Positions 1 through 6,287 of a stretch of DNA of 9,969 bases are shown piece after piece (position 1 is the first letter of the stretch; every line of letters begins with the position of its first letter). Both the position numbers and the translations under genes were made by a program. This DNA comes from Litorisediminicola beolgyonensis (GTDB lineage: Bacteria > Pseudomonadota > Alphaproteobacteria > Rhodobacterales > Rhodobacteraceae). The stretch spans positions 1 through 9,969 of the forward strand of contig NZ_JBHTMU010000066.1 in NCBI RefSeq assembly GCF_042679605.1, written 5' to 3'. The notes below the pieces were generated by a model. That model saw only the letters and a program-made list of their open reading frames with translations. It was not told the origin of the DNA and did not search any database.

Positions 1-180
1 GGCGACGTGGCCGGGATACGCCGCGCCGGGCAGGCGATGCTGCGCCGCGACGGCGATGAGGGTGAGCGGCGCCGGGTGCTCGACCGGCTCGACCGGGCGA
101 TCTTCGGCGGCGAGACCATCGCCGATCTGCGGGCGCTGGCGCAGCGCCTGATCCGGCCTGACGCGGCGCACCGAGGCTGA
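1..180 (+). CDS. C-terminal fragment of an unrecognised protein
   Basis: Frame 1 is open from the first base to a TGA at 178-180 and gives 59 residues of a protein that begins upstream of the window. The fragment is rich in Arg, Asp, Ala and Leu and looks like charged helices: it has a dense RRDGDEGERRR stretch in the middle, then an AIFGGETIADLRALAQRL segment. It shows no signal peptide, membrane segment, cysteine or metal motif. Codon use is GC-rich like its neighbours, and the stop is followed by a real intergenic gap before gfa, so I read it as a true gene end. I do not recognise the family and assign no function. Confidence 0.6.
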   Translation, partial: GDVAGIRRAGQAMLRRDGDEGERRRVLDRLDRAIFGGETIADLRALAQRLIRPDAAHRG

Positions 181-192
181 CTCGCGCGGAGT

Positions 193-215
193 TTCGGGCG
201 ATACTTATTGCCGAA
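193..215 (+). promoter_or_regulatory. Imperfect hairpin/dyad upstream of gfa
   Basis: Bases 193-202 can pair with 207-215 around a 4-base loop (203-206), with one bulged G at 198 and one G-T pair. It lies 13 bases after the stop of the upstream gene and about 100 bases before the gfa start. A TTGTT stretch follows, which is weak for an intrinsic terminator. It could be a terminator for the upstream gene or an operator for gfa. The sequence does not decide between them. The rest of 181-314 holds the gfa ribosome binding site and no promoter I can name with confidence. Confidence 0.3.
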
Positions 216-314
216 TTGTTCGAATCCCGCTCCGGCACCACGCTGACGCGGGAAAAAATGCGCCCGGCCTCAGGCCATTTCACAAGCGCGTCCATTCAGG
301 GAGGGACTTTTCCA

Positions 315-956
315 ATGGGTTTGTTTTCCAATCTTTTCGGTGGCGGTGACGACGGTGGCTCGGGGGGCGCATCCACGCCCAAGCTCGGGCACGTGAAAAT
401 TCACCCGGCTGTGGACAACGGCGTGAAGCCGGGCACGACGGGGTTCTCGGGCGGCACGCTCAAATGCAAATGCAAGAGCGACCCGGTGGTGGTCGCGGTC
501 GGCGCGCAGACGGCGCATAACCATGTCTGCGGCTGCACCAAGTGCTGGAAGCCCGATGGCGCGACGTTCAGCCAGGTTGCCGTGGTCGGCAAGGAGCACG
601 TCACCGTCACGGAAAACGGCCGCAAGCTCGACCGGGTCGATCCCAACGCGGCGATCCAGCGTTACGCCTGCACCGCCTGCGGCACCCACATGTTCGGCCG
701 GATCGAGAACGAGGGGCACCCGTTCTTCGGGCTCGACTTCGTGCATACCGAGCTCTCGGATGAGAGCGGCTGGTCGCCGGCCGAGTTCGCGGCCTTCTGC
801 TCCTCGGTCATCGAATCGGGGGTCGAGCCGAGTCGCATGGACGACATCCGTTCGCGCCTGCGCGAGCTGGGCCTTGAGCCCTATGATTGCCTGTCGCCGC
901 CGCTGATGGACGCGATTGCCACGCATATCGCGAAGCAGAGCGGTGTCCTGAAGTAA
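315..956 (+). CDS. gfa: S-(hydroxymethyl)glutathione synthase (glutathione-dependent formaldehyde-activating enzyme)
   Basis: Gfa is a cytoplasmic zinc enzyme that promotes condensation of formaldehyde with glutathione to S-hydroxymethylglutathione, the substrate of the dehydrogenase encoded at the end of this window. The protein is 213 residues. The family cysteines are all present: C51 and C53 (CKC), C72, C74 and C77 (CGCTKC) and C119 and C122 (CTAC). Flanking family sequences such as KIHPAVDNG, AQTAHNHVCGC, GLDFVHTELSDE and LSPPLMDAIATHIAK also match. The start at 315 is chosen because AGGGAGGGA at 298-306 sits 8 bases upstream; the earlier in-frame ATG at 216 lacks such a site. This start gives about 20 more N-terminal residues than the Paracoccus enzyme as I remember it, and they are Gly/Asp-rich. 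A GTG at 393 would give the short form but has no good ribosome binding site. The family call is very secure. Confidence 0.97.
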   Translation: MGLFSNLFGGGDDGGSGGASTPKLGHVKIHPAVDNGVKPGTTGFSGGTLKCKCKSDPVVVAVGAQTAHNHVCGCTKCWKPDGATFSQVAVVGKEHVTVTENGRKLDRVDPNAAIQRYACTACGTHMFGRIENEGHPFFGLDFVHTELSDESGWSPAEFAAFCSSVIESGVEPSRMDDIRSRLRELGLEPYDCLSPPLMDAIATHIAKQSGVLK

Positions 957-978
957 TACCCGCAACATCTAGTCGACC

Positions 979-1006
979 GCTCGGGCGAGGTGGCCCTTGC
1001 CCGAGC
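979..1006 (+). terminator. Strong GC-rich hairpin between gfa and the response regulator gene
   Basis: Bases 979-990 pair with 995-1006 as a continuous 12-base-pair stem, including one G-T pair at 987/998, closed by a TGGC loop (991-994). It starts 22 bases after the gfa stop. A good U-tract is missing (ACTCCTGTTGCG follows), so it is not a classic intrinsic terminator. The position suggests a terminator or partial attenuator that separates gfa from the regulatory block, or a 3'-end stabiliser of the gfa message. A promoter for the response regulator would have to lie within or after it, in about 55 bases. Confidence 0.55.
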
Positions 1007-1062
1007 ACTCCTGTTGCGCGTGCGCGAATCGCTGGCTAACATCGTGCCGGGAGGACATTTTC

Positions 1063-1782
1063 ATGAAAGATCACGCCACTGACACTGTCTGCGGGCGCGT
1101 GAGATCGGTGATCATCGTCGATGATCATCCGCTCTACAGCGACGCCTTGTCCGCCGCGTTGCGGCTGGTGTTTCCCGGTTGCCGAATCGAGACGGCACAG
1201 ACCCTCGCCAACGCGCTCGAGCGAATCGACGCGGGGTTTCTGCCGGACCTGGTGATGTTCGATCTGAAGCTTCCGGACGTCTCGGGCATCTCCGGATTCC
1301 AGAGCCTGCGCGACCGCATTCCGGACACGCCGATCCTGGTGATCTCGTCTCTGACCTCGAGCGAGGTTGTGCAGGCGCTGATGGAGCAGGGTGCCGCCGG
1401 CTTCCTGCCCAAGGAGGCCTCGGCCCCGGTGCTGAAGCAGGTGCTGCTCGATGTCAGCAACGGGCGCAAATACGTGCCCAAGGATTACCAGGGCGACAGC
1501 GCCCGCGCTCCGGCCGCCACGCCCTCGCAGATCCATCCCAAGATCGCCGAGCTGACGCCGCAGCAGGCGCGGATCATGAAGCTGATCTGCGCGGGCAAGC
1601 CCAACAAGCAGATCGCCTACGAGCTCGATCTCGCGGAGGCCACGGTCAAGGCGCATATCACCGCGCTCCTGCGGCGCCTCGGCGTGCAGAACCGGACCCA
1701 GGCGGCGGTGCTGGTCGAGAACGCGACGGCAGAGGCCGAAAGCAGCGGCGACCCGGACGCGCGGGCGTTCCTCAGCCGCTAA
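1063..1782 (+). CDS. flhR: LuxR/NarL-type response regulator, probable FlhR-like regulator of methanol/formaldehyde oxidation
   Basis: This is a 239-residue DNA-binding response regulator. An N-terminal receiver domain (about residues 15-130) carries the acidic pair D20/D21, phospho-acceptor D67 (VMFDLKLPD), S95 and K117. A linker of about 30 residues leads to a C-terminal LuxR-type helix-turn-helix (about 163-218, LTPQQARIMKLICAGKPNKQIA then ATVKAH). The ATG at 1063 is preferred over 997 because GGGAGG at 1049-1054 lies 8 bases upstream and the receiver then starts near residue 15. It stands after gfa and before a FIST protein and a hybrid kinase, its likely phosphodonor. Known relatives in this setting are FlhR of Paracoccus denitrificans and the AfdR/RfdR regulators of adhI in Rhodobacter sphaeroides. 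Whether this one activates or represses cannot be told from sequence. Domain call near certain; the FlhR name is inferred from context. Confidence 0.9.
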   Translation: MKDHATDTVCGRVRSVIIVDDHPLYSDALSAALRLVFPGCRIETAQTLANALERIDAGFLPDLVMFDLKLPDVSGISGFQSLRDRIPDTPILVISSLTSSEVVQALMEQGAAGFLPKEASAPVLKQVLLDVSNGRKYVPKDYQGDSARAPAATPSQIHPKIAELTPQQARIMKLICAGKPNKQIAYELDLAEATVKAHITALLRRLGVQNRTQAAVLVENATAEAESSGDPDARAFLSR

Positions 1783-1783
1783 A

Positions 1784-1795
1784 GGGGACGTCCCC
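1784..1795 (+). promoter_or_regulatory. Perfect 12-base palindrome covering the ribosome binding site of the FIST gene
   Basis: GGGGACGTCCCC is a perfect palindrome that fills the gap between the response regulator stop (1780-1782) and the FIST start codon (1796). The GGGGA half is the only plausible Shine-Dalgarno sequence. In RNA the GGGG/CCCC arms can pair across an ACGT loop and would mask that site, which would make FIST translation depend on ribosomes arriving from the upstream gene. As DNA it could also be a protein-binding site. The pattern is seen directly; its role is inferred. Confidence 0.45.
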
Positions 1796-2953
1796 ATGAA
1801 CGAGCAGAGCGCACGCCCCGCCTTTGTCGGCGTCGCGGTCTCGCACGCCTCCGATCCCGTGGCCGCGGCGGATGACGCCGCTGCCGCCATCGATATCTCC
1901 GAAACCTGCTTCATCCTCGCGTTCATCCCGGATCACCTGGTCTCGCCGGAGTTTGCCGAAGCGCTCGAGGCGCGGCTCGGCGGGGTTCCGATCTTCGGCT
2001 GCACCACGGCAGGCCAGATCTCGGGCCGCGGCTACGAGACCGACGCGCTGGTGCTTCTGGCCTTCCCCAAGCGCCATTTCCGCTGCGCCTCGATGTTGGT
2101 CACGCCGCTGCAGCCGCTCTCGATCAAGACCATCGCGGCGGATGCCCGGCGCCATTCCGAGAAGTTCCTGCGCACACATGGCTGGAACCGGCTGGCGCTT
2201 CTGATGGTCGACGGGCTCGCCAAGCAGGAGGACGTTCTGGTCTCCACGCTCGAGACGGTCTTGGGCGACATCCCCGTGTTCGGAGGCTCGGCGGCCGACG
2301 GTCTCAGCTTCTCGCAGACCTTCGTGCTGCATGGCGGGCAGTTCCACACCGACGCCGCGCTCCTTCTGATCCTCGAGACAGATCTCGCCTTCACTGGGCT
2401 CGGCTTCGACCATTTCCTGCCCTCCGACCAGCAGCTCGTCGTGACCGAGGCGCTTCCCGAAGATCGGCTGGTTCTGGAAATCAACGGAGCGCCCGCCGCG
2501 CCGGAATATGCCCGCCTCATCGGACGCGAGGTCGATGCGCTGACGCCCGAGGTCTTCGCCGAGAACCCGCTCCTCGTGCGGCAGAACATGGCCTACCACG
2601 TGCGCGCCATTCACGCCGTTCAGGAGAGCGACGCGCTGTCCTTCCTCTCGGCCATCGACGACGGGCTCCTGATGACGCTCGGGCGCGGCAAGGAGATCCT
2701 CGAGACACTTGAAGCCGGGCTGTCCGTGACCGGACCCGAGGGCGAGCGTCCGGATTTCATCCTTGGCTTCGACTGCGTGCTCAGGCGGCTGGAGATCGAG
2801 CAGAAGGGCCTCAAGGACGCCGTCTCGGACATCTTCCGGCGTCATCGCGTCCTGGGCTTCAACACCTATGGCGAACAACATTGCGGGGTGCACGTGAACC
2901 AGACCTTCGTGGGCGTCGCCTTTTTCGGACCGGGACGGAAGCTCTTGCCATGA
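1796..2953 (+). CDS. FIST-domain sensory protein (FIST N + FIST C), NosP-like
   Basis: This soluble protein of 385 residues has no signal peptide or membrane segment. The N-terminal FIST domain (about residues 30-215) has the family hallmarks PIFGCTTAGQISGRGY (65-80) and PVFGGSAADGLSF (160-172). The FIST C domain follows to about residue 365. FIST proteins bind small ligands and feed signal transduction. One FIST protein, NosP of Pseudomonas aeruginosa, is a haem-based nitric oxide sensor encoded beside the hybrid kinase NahK, which it controls. Length and placement here match that arrangement: the stop overlaps the start of the kinase gene (ATGA, 2950-2953), so the two are probably translationally coupled and may bind each other. 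Histidines H179, H184 and H206 lie in the conserved central part and could be ligand or haem contacts, which I cannot verify. FIST membership is firm; NO or haem sensing is inference. Confidence 0.88.
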   Translation: MNEQSARPAFVGVAVSHASDPVAAADDAAAAIDISETCFILAFIPDHLVSPEFAEALEARLGGVPIFGCTTAGQISGRGYETDALVLLAFPKRHFRCASMLVTPLQPLSIKTIAADARRHSEKFLRTHGWNRLALLMVDGLAKQEDVLVSTLETVLGDIPVFGGSAADGLSFSQTFVLHGGQFHTDAALLLILETDLAFTGLGFDHFLPSDQQLVVTEALPEDRLVLEINGAPAAPEYARLIGREVDALTPEVFAENPLLVRQNMAYHVRAIHAVQESDALSFLSAIDDGLLMTLGRGKEILETLEAGLSVTGPEGERPDFILGFDCVLRRLEIEQKGLKDAVSDIFRRHRVLGFNTYGEQHCGVHVNQTFVGVAFFGPGRKLLP

Positions 2954-5202
2954 TCGACCCCAACGACACGCTCGAAGTTCAGGTCGCCAAGCAGGCCAAG
3001 ATCATCGACGCGCTGGTGCGCCGCGCCAATCGCCAGCACGAGGTCGGCACCACGGCCTATTCGGCGTTTCAATCCGCCATCGCGCTTCAGGGCCAGATCT
3101 GGGCCAAGACCCGCGACCTGGAGCGCACCGCCAGCGAACTTGAAAGCGTCCGCCACGAAAGCGAACGCTCGCGCAAGACTCTGGCCGACGCGATCTCGGC
3201 GATGGAGGGGGGCTTCGCGCTCTTCACCGACGGGCGGCTCGAGATCTGCAACGACCTCTTCACCTCGCTCCTGCCGGACATCTCGCCCGACATCGTGCCG
3301 GGCGTCGGGATCGAGGCCTATCTCTGCGCGCTCGCGGGCAGCACCCATCTTGTCGCCGCGGATACCGATCTGCGCGGTCTCGCGACGCAGCTCGGGCAGG
3401 GCGGGGCGGGGCCCTCGGTTCTCTCCTGCGTCACCGAGCTGACCGGCGACCGGCATTTCCAGATCGGCTTCCAGCGCACGTCCTCGGACAATCTCGTGGT
3501 TCTCCAGACCGAGATCACCGGCATCGTCCGGCAGAACCGGTCCGAGAAGGAAAGCCTGATCGACATGCAGGCGCATTACCTGCAGGCCGCGTTCGAGAAC
3601 ATGTCCTCGGGCATCTGCACCTTCAGCCATGACGGCGAGGTGATCATGCACAATTCGCGCTTCCGCGAGCTTCTCGGCGTGCCCTACACGCTGATGCAGA
3701 AGGGCACCGAGCTCGGCCAGATCCTCGGGTTCATGCAGCTCAACGGCCTCGTGATCGACACGCCCGCTCTGGAGATCGAGCTCTGGCGCGAGCGGCTCGG
3801 GCGGCAGGGACGGCTGCGGCGTCGTATCCGCCATGCCGGGGGACGGGTTCTCGACCTCCATGCGCATCTCCTTCCCGACCAGGGGTTCCTCGTCGACGTC
3901 AAGGATGTGACGCTCGAGAGCCGCGCCACCGAGATGCTGGAAAAGCGCGTGGCCGAACGCACCGCCGAGCTGACGCTCGCCAATGAACGGCTGACCGAAC
4001 AGCACGCCGTGCAGACCAGCGTCGAGGAAGAGCTGCGCCTCGCCAAGGAGCGTGCCGAGGCCGCGGTCTCGTCCAAGACCCGCTTCCTGGCCGCGGCGAG
4101 CCACGACCTTTTGCAACCGATCAATGCCGCGAAGCTCCTGATCTCCACCCTGCAGGAGACCGCCGAGGGCACGACGCTCTCGCGCACGGTCGACCGCTTG
4201 CAGGGCTCGTTCCAGTCGATCGAGCAGATCCTGCACGCGCTTCTCGACATCTCGCGGCTCGACACGACCGACGCCGCGCTGACCCCGCAGGATGTCTGTC
4301 TCGGGACATTGATGCAGGGCATCGTCGAGGATCAGATGCCGGTGGCCGAGAAGAAGGGCGTCCAACTCGACATCGTCCCGAGCTCGGTCTTCGTGCGCTC
4401 CGAGCCGCGCTACCTGATGCGCTCGATCCAGAACCTCGTGGTCAACGCCATCCAGTACACCGATGCGGGCGGCCGCGTGCTCATGGGCTGCCGCCGCCAC
4501 GGCAACCGCATCGTGCTGCAGGTCTGGGATACGGGTCTGGGGATTTCCAAGGCCGACCAGGCCCGCATCTTCGAAGAGTTCGCCCGCGCCAAGAACGTGC
4601 CCTTCGGATCGGGCATGGGTCTCGGCCTCTCCATCGTCGAGCGCACCTGCCGCCATCTAGGCCACGAAATCCGCGTGCGCTCGGCCCCGGGCCGCGGATC
4701 GGTCTTCTGTCTCGACATGGAGATGGTGCCGGGCCGCCGCCGCGGCGCCGATCCCGATCTGCCGAAGACGCCCGAGGACGCGGACATGGATCTCCTTGTG
4801 CTCGTCGTCGAAAACGATCCCGACGTGCTGTTCGCCACCACCCAGAAACTCGAGAACTGGGGGGCCAGCGTCTTTCCCACCTCATCGACCGAAGAGGCCC
4901 GCCGCGTGGTCGAGGAGATCGGCATGCCGCCCGACATCATCCTCGCCGATTACCAGCTCGATGACGGCGACACCGGGATCCACACGATCCGCGCCGTGCG
5001 CGAGGCCTCGGGCGTGAAGGTGCCCGCGATCATCATCACCGCCGACCGCTCGGCCGATCTGGTGCGCACGGGTGCCCATCAGGGCTTCACCGTGCTGACG
5101 AAACCGGTGCAGCTTTCGCGCCTGCGTCCGCTGATCGACTGGAAGACCCGCGGTCCCGGCGCGACGCCGCTCATCCGGATCACCGACAAAAGTAGCGCAT
5201 GA
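2950..5202 (+). CDS. flhS: Soluble hybrid histidine kinase with PAS-like domains and C-terminal receiver (FlhS/NahK-like)
   Basis: The protein is 750 residues with no membrane segment, so it should sense a cytoplasmic signal. Order of parts: N-terminal coiled region (about 1-80); PAS-like domain (about 81-190, AMEGGFALFTDGRLEICN); second PAS-like domain (about 207-320, FENMSSGICTFSHDGEVIMHN); coiled coil (about 325-375); HisKA with phospho-acceptor H385 (AAASHDLLQPINAAKL); ATPase domain with N box N495/N499, G1 DTGLGI (527-532) and G2 GSGMGLGLSI (553-562); linker; receiver (about 614-730) with E621/D623, D667, T697 and K718. The ATG at 2950 overlaps the FIST stop as ATGA; the earlier in-frame ATG at 2881 lies inside FIST. 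No HPt domain is present, so H385 may phosphorylate the response regulator at 1063-1782 directly, with its own receiver acting as a modulator. The architecture resembles NahK. The FlhS name rests on context. Confidence 0.9.
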   Translation: MIDPNDTLEVQVAKQAKIIDALVRRANRQHEVGTTAYSAFQSAIALQGQIWAKTRDLERTASELESVRHESERSRKTLADAISAMEGGFALFTDGRLEICNDLFTSLLPDISPDIVPGVGIEAYLCALAGSTHLVAADTDLRGLATQLGQGGAGPSVLSCVTELTGDRHFQIGFQRTSSDNLVVLQTEITGIVRQNRSEKESLIDMQAHYLQAAFENMSSGICTFSHDGEVIMHNSRFRELLGVPYTLMQKGTELGQILGFMQLNGLVIDTPALEIELWRERLGRQGRLRRRIRHAGGRVLDLHAHLLPDQGFLVDVKDVTLESRATEMLEKRVAERTAELTLANERLTEQHAVQTSVEEELRLAKERAEAAVSSKTRFLAAASHDLLQPINAAKLLISTLQETAEGTTLSRTVDRLQGSFQSIEQILHALLDISRLDTTDAALTPQDVCLGTLMQGIVEDQMPVAEKKGVQLDIVPSSVFVRSEPRYLMRSIQNLVVNAIQYTDAGGRVLMGCRRHGNRIVLQVWDTGLGISKADQARIFEEFARAKNVPFGSGMGLGLSIVERTCRHLGHEIRVRSAPGRGSVFCLDMEMVPGRRRGADPDLPKTPEDADMDLLVLVVENDPDVLFATTQKLENWGASVFPTSSTEEARRVVEEIGMPPDIILADYQLDDGDTGIHTIRAVREASGVKVPAIIITADRSADLVRTGAHQGFTVLTKPVQLSRLRPLIDWKTRGPGATPLIRITDKSSA

Positions 5203-5246
5203 CACCCCGGGTGCATTTCATAGGCTTCGGGGCGGGAGGACTCACA

Positions 5247-5921
5247 ATGAAAAAGACACTCGCAGCGCTGCTGGTGACAGCAGCCCTCGCCGGTGCCGCG
5301 CAGGCGGGCCAGACCGTCGGCACCGAAACCTACGATCTTCTGTTCAAGAACGGAACGCTCGACGCGGTCGCGCCCGAGGCGACGCTCGTCTACAGCCGCG
5401 AGACCGAGAACCGCGGCAAGCCGGAAAGCGGCCCGCGCGACAGCGGCGAGATCGCGATTTCCTTCGACGAAACCGCAGAGAAGAAGGTCGCCGAGCTTCA
5501 GTTCCGCCAGGGCGAGAAGCACCGCAATCTCGGCTCGTTCCCCGCAAGCGTCGGCAACCCGATGATCATGTTCTTCTACGAGACCGTGGTCCGCGACATG
5601 GCCGAGATCGCCGGTGGCAGCCCCTTCTACATCCGCAACCGGGTGAAGGACGCGCTGATCCAGCCCGCCGAGATGGTCGAAGGCGAAGCCGAGTTGAACG
5701 GCGAGACCGTGCCGGTGACCACCCTCACCCTGCGCCCCTTCGCCGATGATCCGAACCGGGAGAAGATGAAGGGCTTCGGCGACCTGACCTTGACGGTCAC
5801 CATGTCCGAAGAGGTGCCCGGCTGGTATCTCAGCCTGGCCGCCGAAGCGCCGCACCCGATCGGAGGCGCGCCGATGTATGTCTCGGACATGCGCTTCGAG
5901 CGTCTGGAGAGCGGACAGTGA
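5247..5921 (+). CDS. Exported protein of unknown function in the quinoprotein/formaldehyde cluster
   Basis: The protein is 224 residues. The ATG at 5247 is chosen over an in-frame ATG at 5199 because it has GGGAGGA at 5234-5240 and begins a clear Sec signal peptide: two lysines, a Leu/Ala core and an AQA cleavage site near residue 20. The mature part has no cysteine and no membrane segment. Its many alternating polar and hydrophobic stretches suggest a mostly beta fold, and short conserved-looking pieces include TYDLLFKNGTLDAVAPEATL near the N-terminus. I do not recognise the family. It follows the hybrid kinase by 44 bases and its stop overlaps the next gene (GTGA, 5918-5921), so it is probably made together with that second exported protein. 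A periplasmic role alongside an alcohol dehydrogenase is a guess from context only. Confidence 0.85.
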   Translation: MKKTLAALLVTAALAGAAQAGQTVGTETYDLLFKNGTLDAVAPEATLVYSRETENRGKPESGPRDSGEIAISFDETAEKKVAELQFRQGEKHRNLGSFPASVGNPMIMFFYETVVRDMAEIAGGSPFYIRNRVKDALIQPAEMVEGEAELNGETVPVTTLTLRPFADDPNREKMKGFGDLTLTVTMSEEVPGWYLSLAAEAPHPIGGAPMYVSDMRFERLESGQ

Positions 5922-6262
5922 CACGGCTTGCGCTCTGCCTCGCGCTGATCGGCTCTGCCGCGCAGGGGCAGAGCGTCGCCGAACGGCTGAACGACTACCC
6001 GACGGCGGCGCGGGCCGATTACATCTTCGCCTGCATGGCCACCAACGGTCAGAGCCGCGCCGCGCTGGAGCGCTGCGCCTGCTCCATCGACGAGATCGCC
6101 GCGATCCTGCCCTACGACGATTACGTCGAGGCCGAGACGGTGCTCTCGATGCGGCTGACCGGGGGCGAGCGCATGGCGGTGTTCAACTCCGCCGTCGCTG
6201 CAAACAATCTCGTGGCCGAGCTGCGCCGCGCCCAGGCCGAGGCCGAGATCATCTGTTTCTGA
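5918..6262 (+). CDS. Small exported four-cysteine protein of unknown function
   Basis: This 114-residue protein starts with GTG at 5918, overlapping the previous stop by four bases; GGAGA at 5906-5910 supports the start. Residues 1-17 form a short signal peptide with cleavage near AQG/Q. The mature protein is helical in character and has four cysteines: C39, C53 and C55 (CAC) and C113, one residue from the C-terminus. Two disulfides in the periplasm are plausible. It has no CXXCH haem site. The arrangement ERCACSIDEIAA recalls small periplasmic domains of the hypothetical type seen beside methylotrophy genes, but I cannot name a family. The tight overlap with the upstream exported protein argues for a shared role. 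Confidence 0.85.
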   Translation: MTRLALCLALIGSAAQGQSVAERLNDYPTAARADYIFACMATNGQSRAALERCACSIDEIAAILPYDDYVEAETVLSMRLTGGERMAVFNSAVAANNLVAELRRAQAEAEIICF

Positions 6263-6287
6263 CGGTGTGATCCGGGGGAGGGGGCCC

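Noticed and set aside
1036..1926. Long minus-strand open frame opposite the response regulator
   Set aside because: It is antisense to a gene with clear receiver and HTH domains; the long frame follows from high GC at third codon positions, and its translation shows no domain.
2866..4656. 596-codon minus-strand open frame opposite FIST/kinase
   Set aside because: The translation is low-complexity (His, Arg, Asp, Leu, Gly rich) with no motif, while the plus strand encodes intact PAS, HisKA and ATPase motifs.
5203..5213. CACCCCGGGTG dyad after the kinase stop
   Set aside because: The centre is a single base, so no RNA hairpin of this full length can form; too short to call an operator without comparative data.
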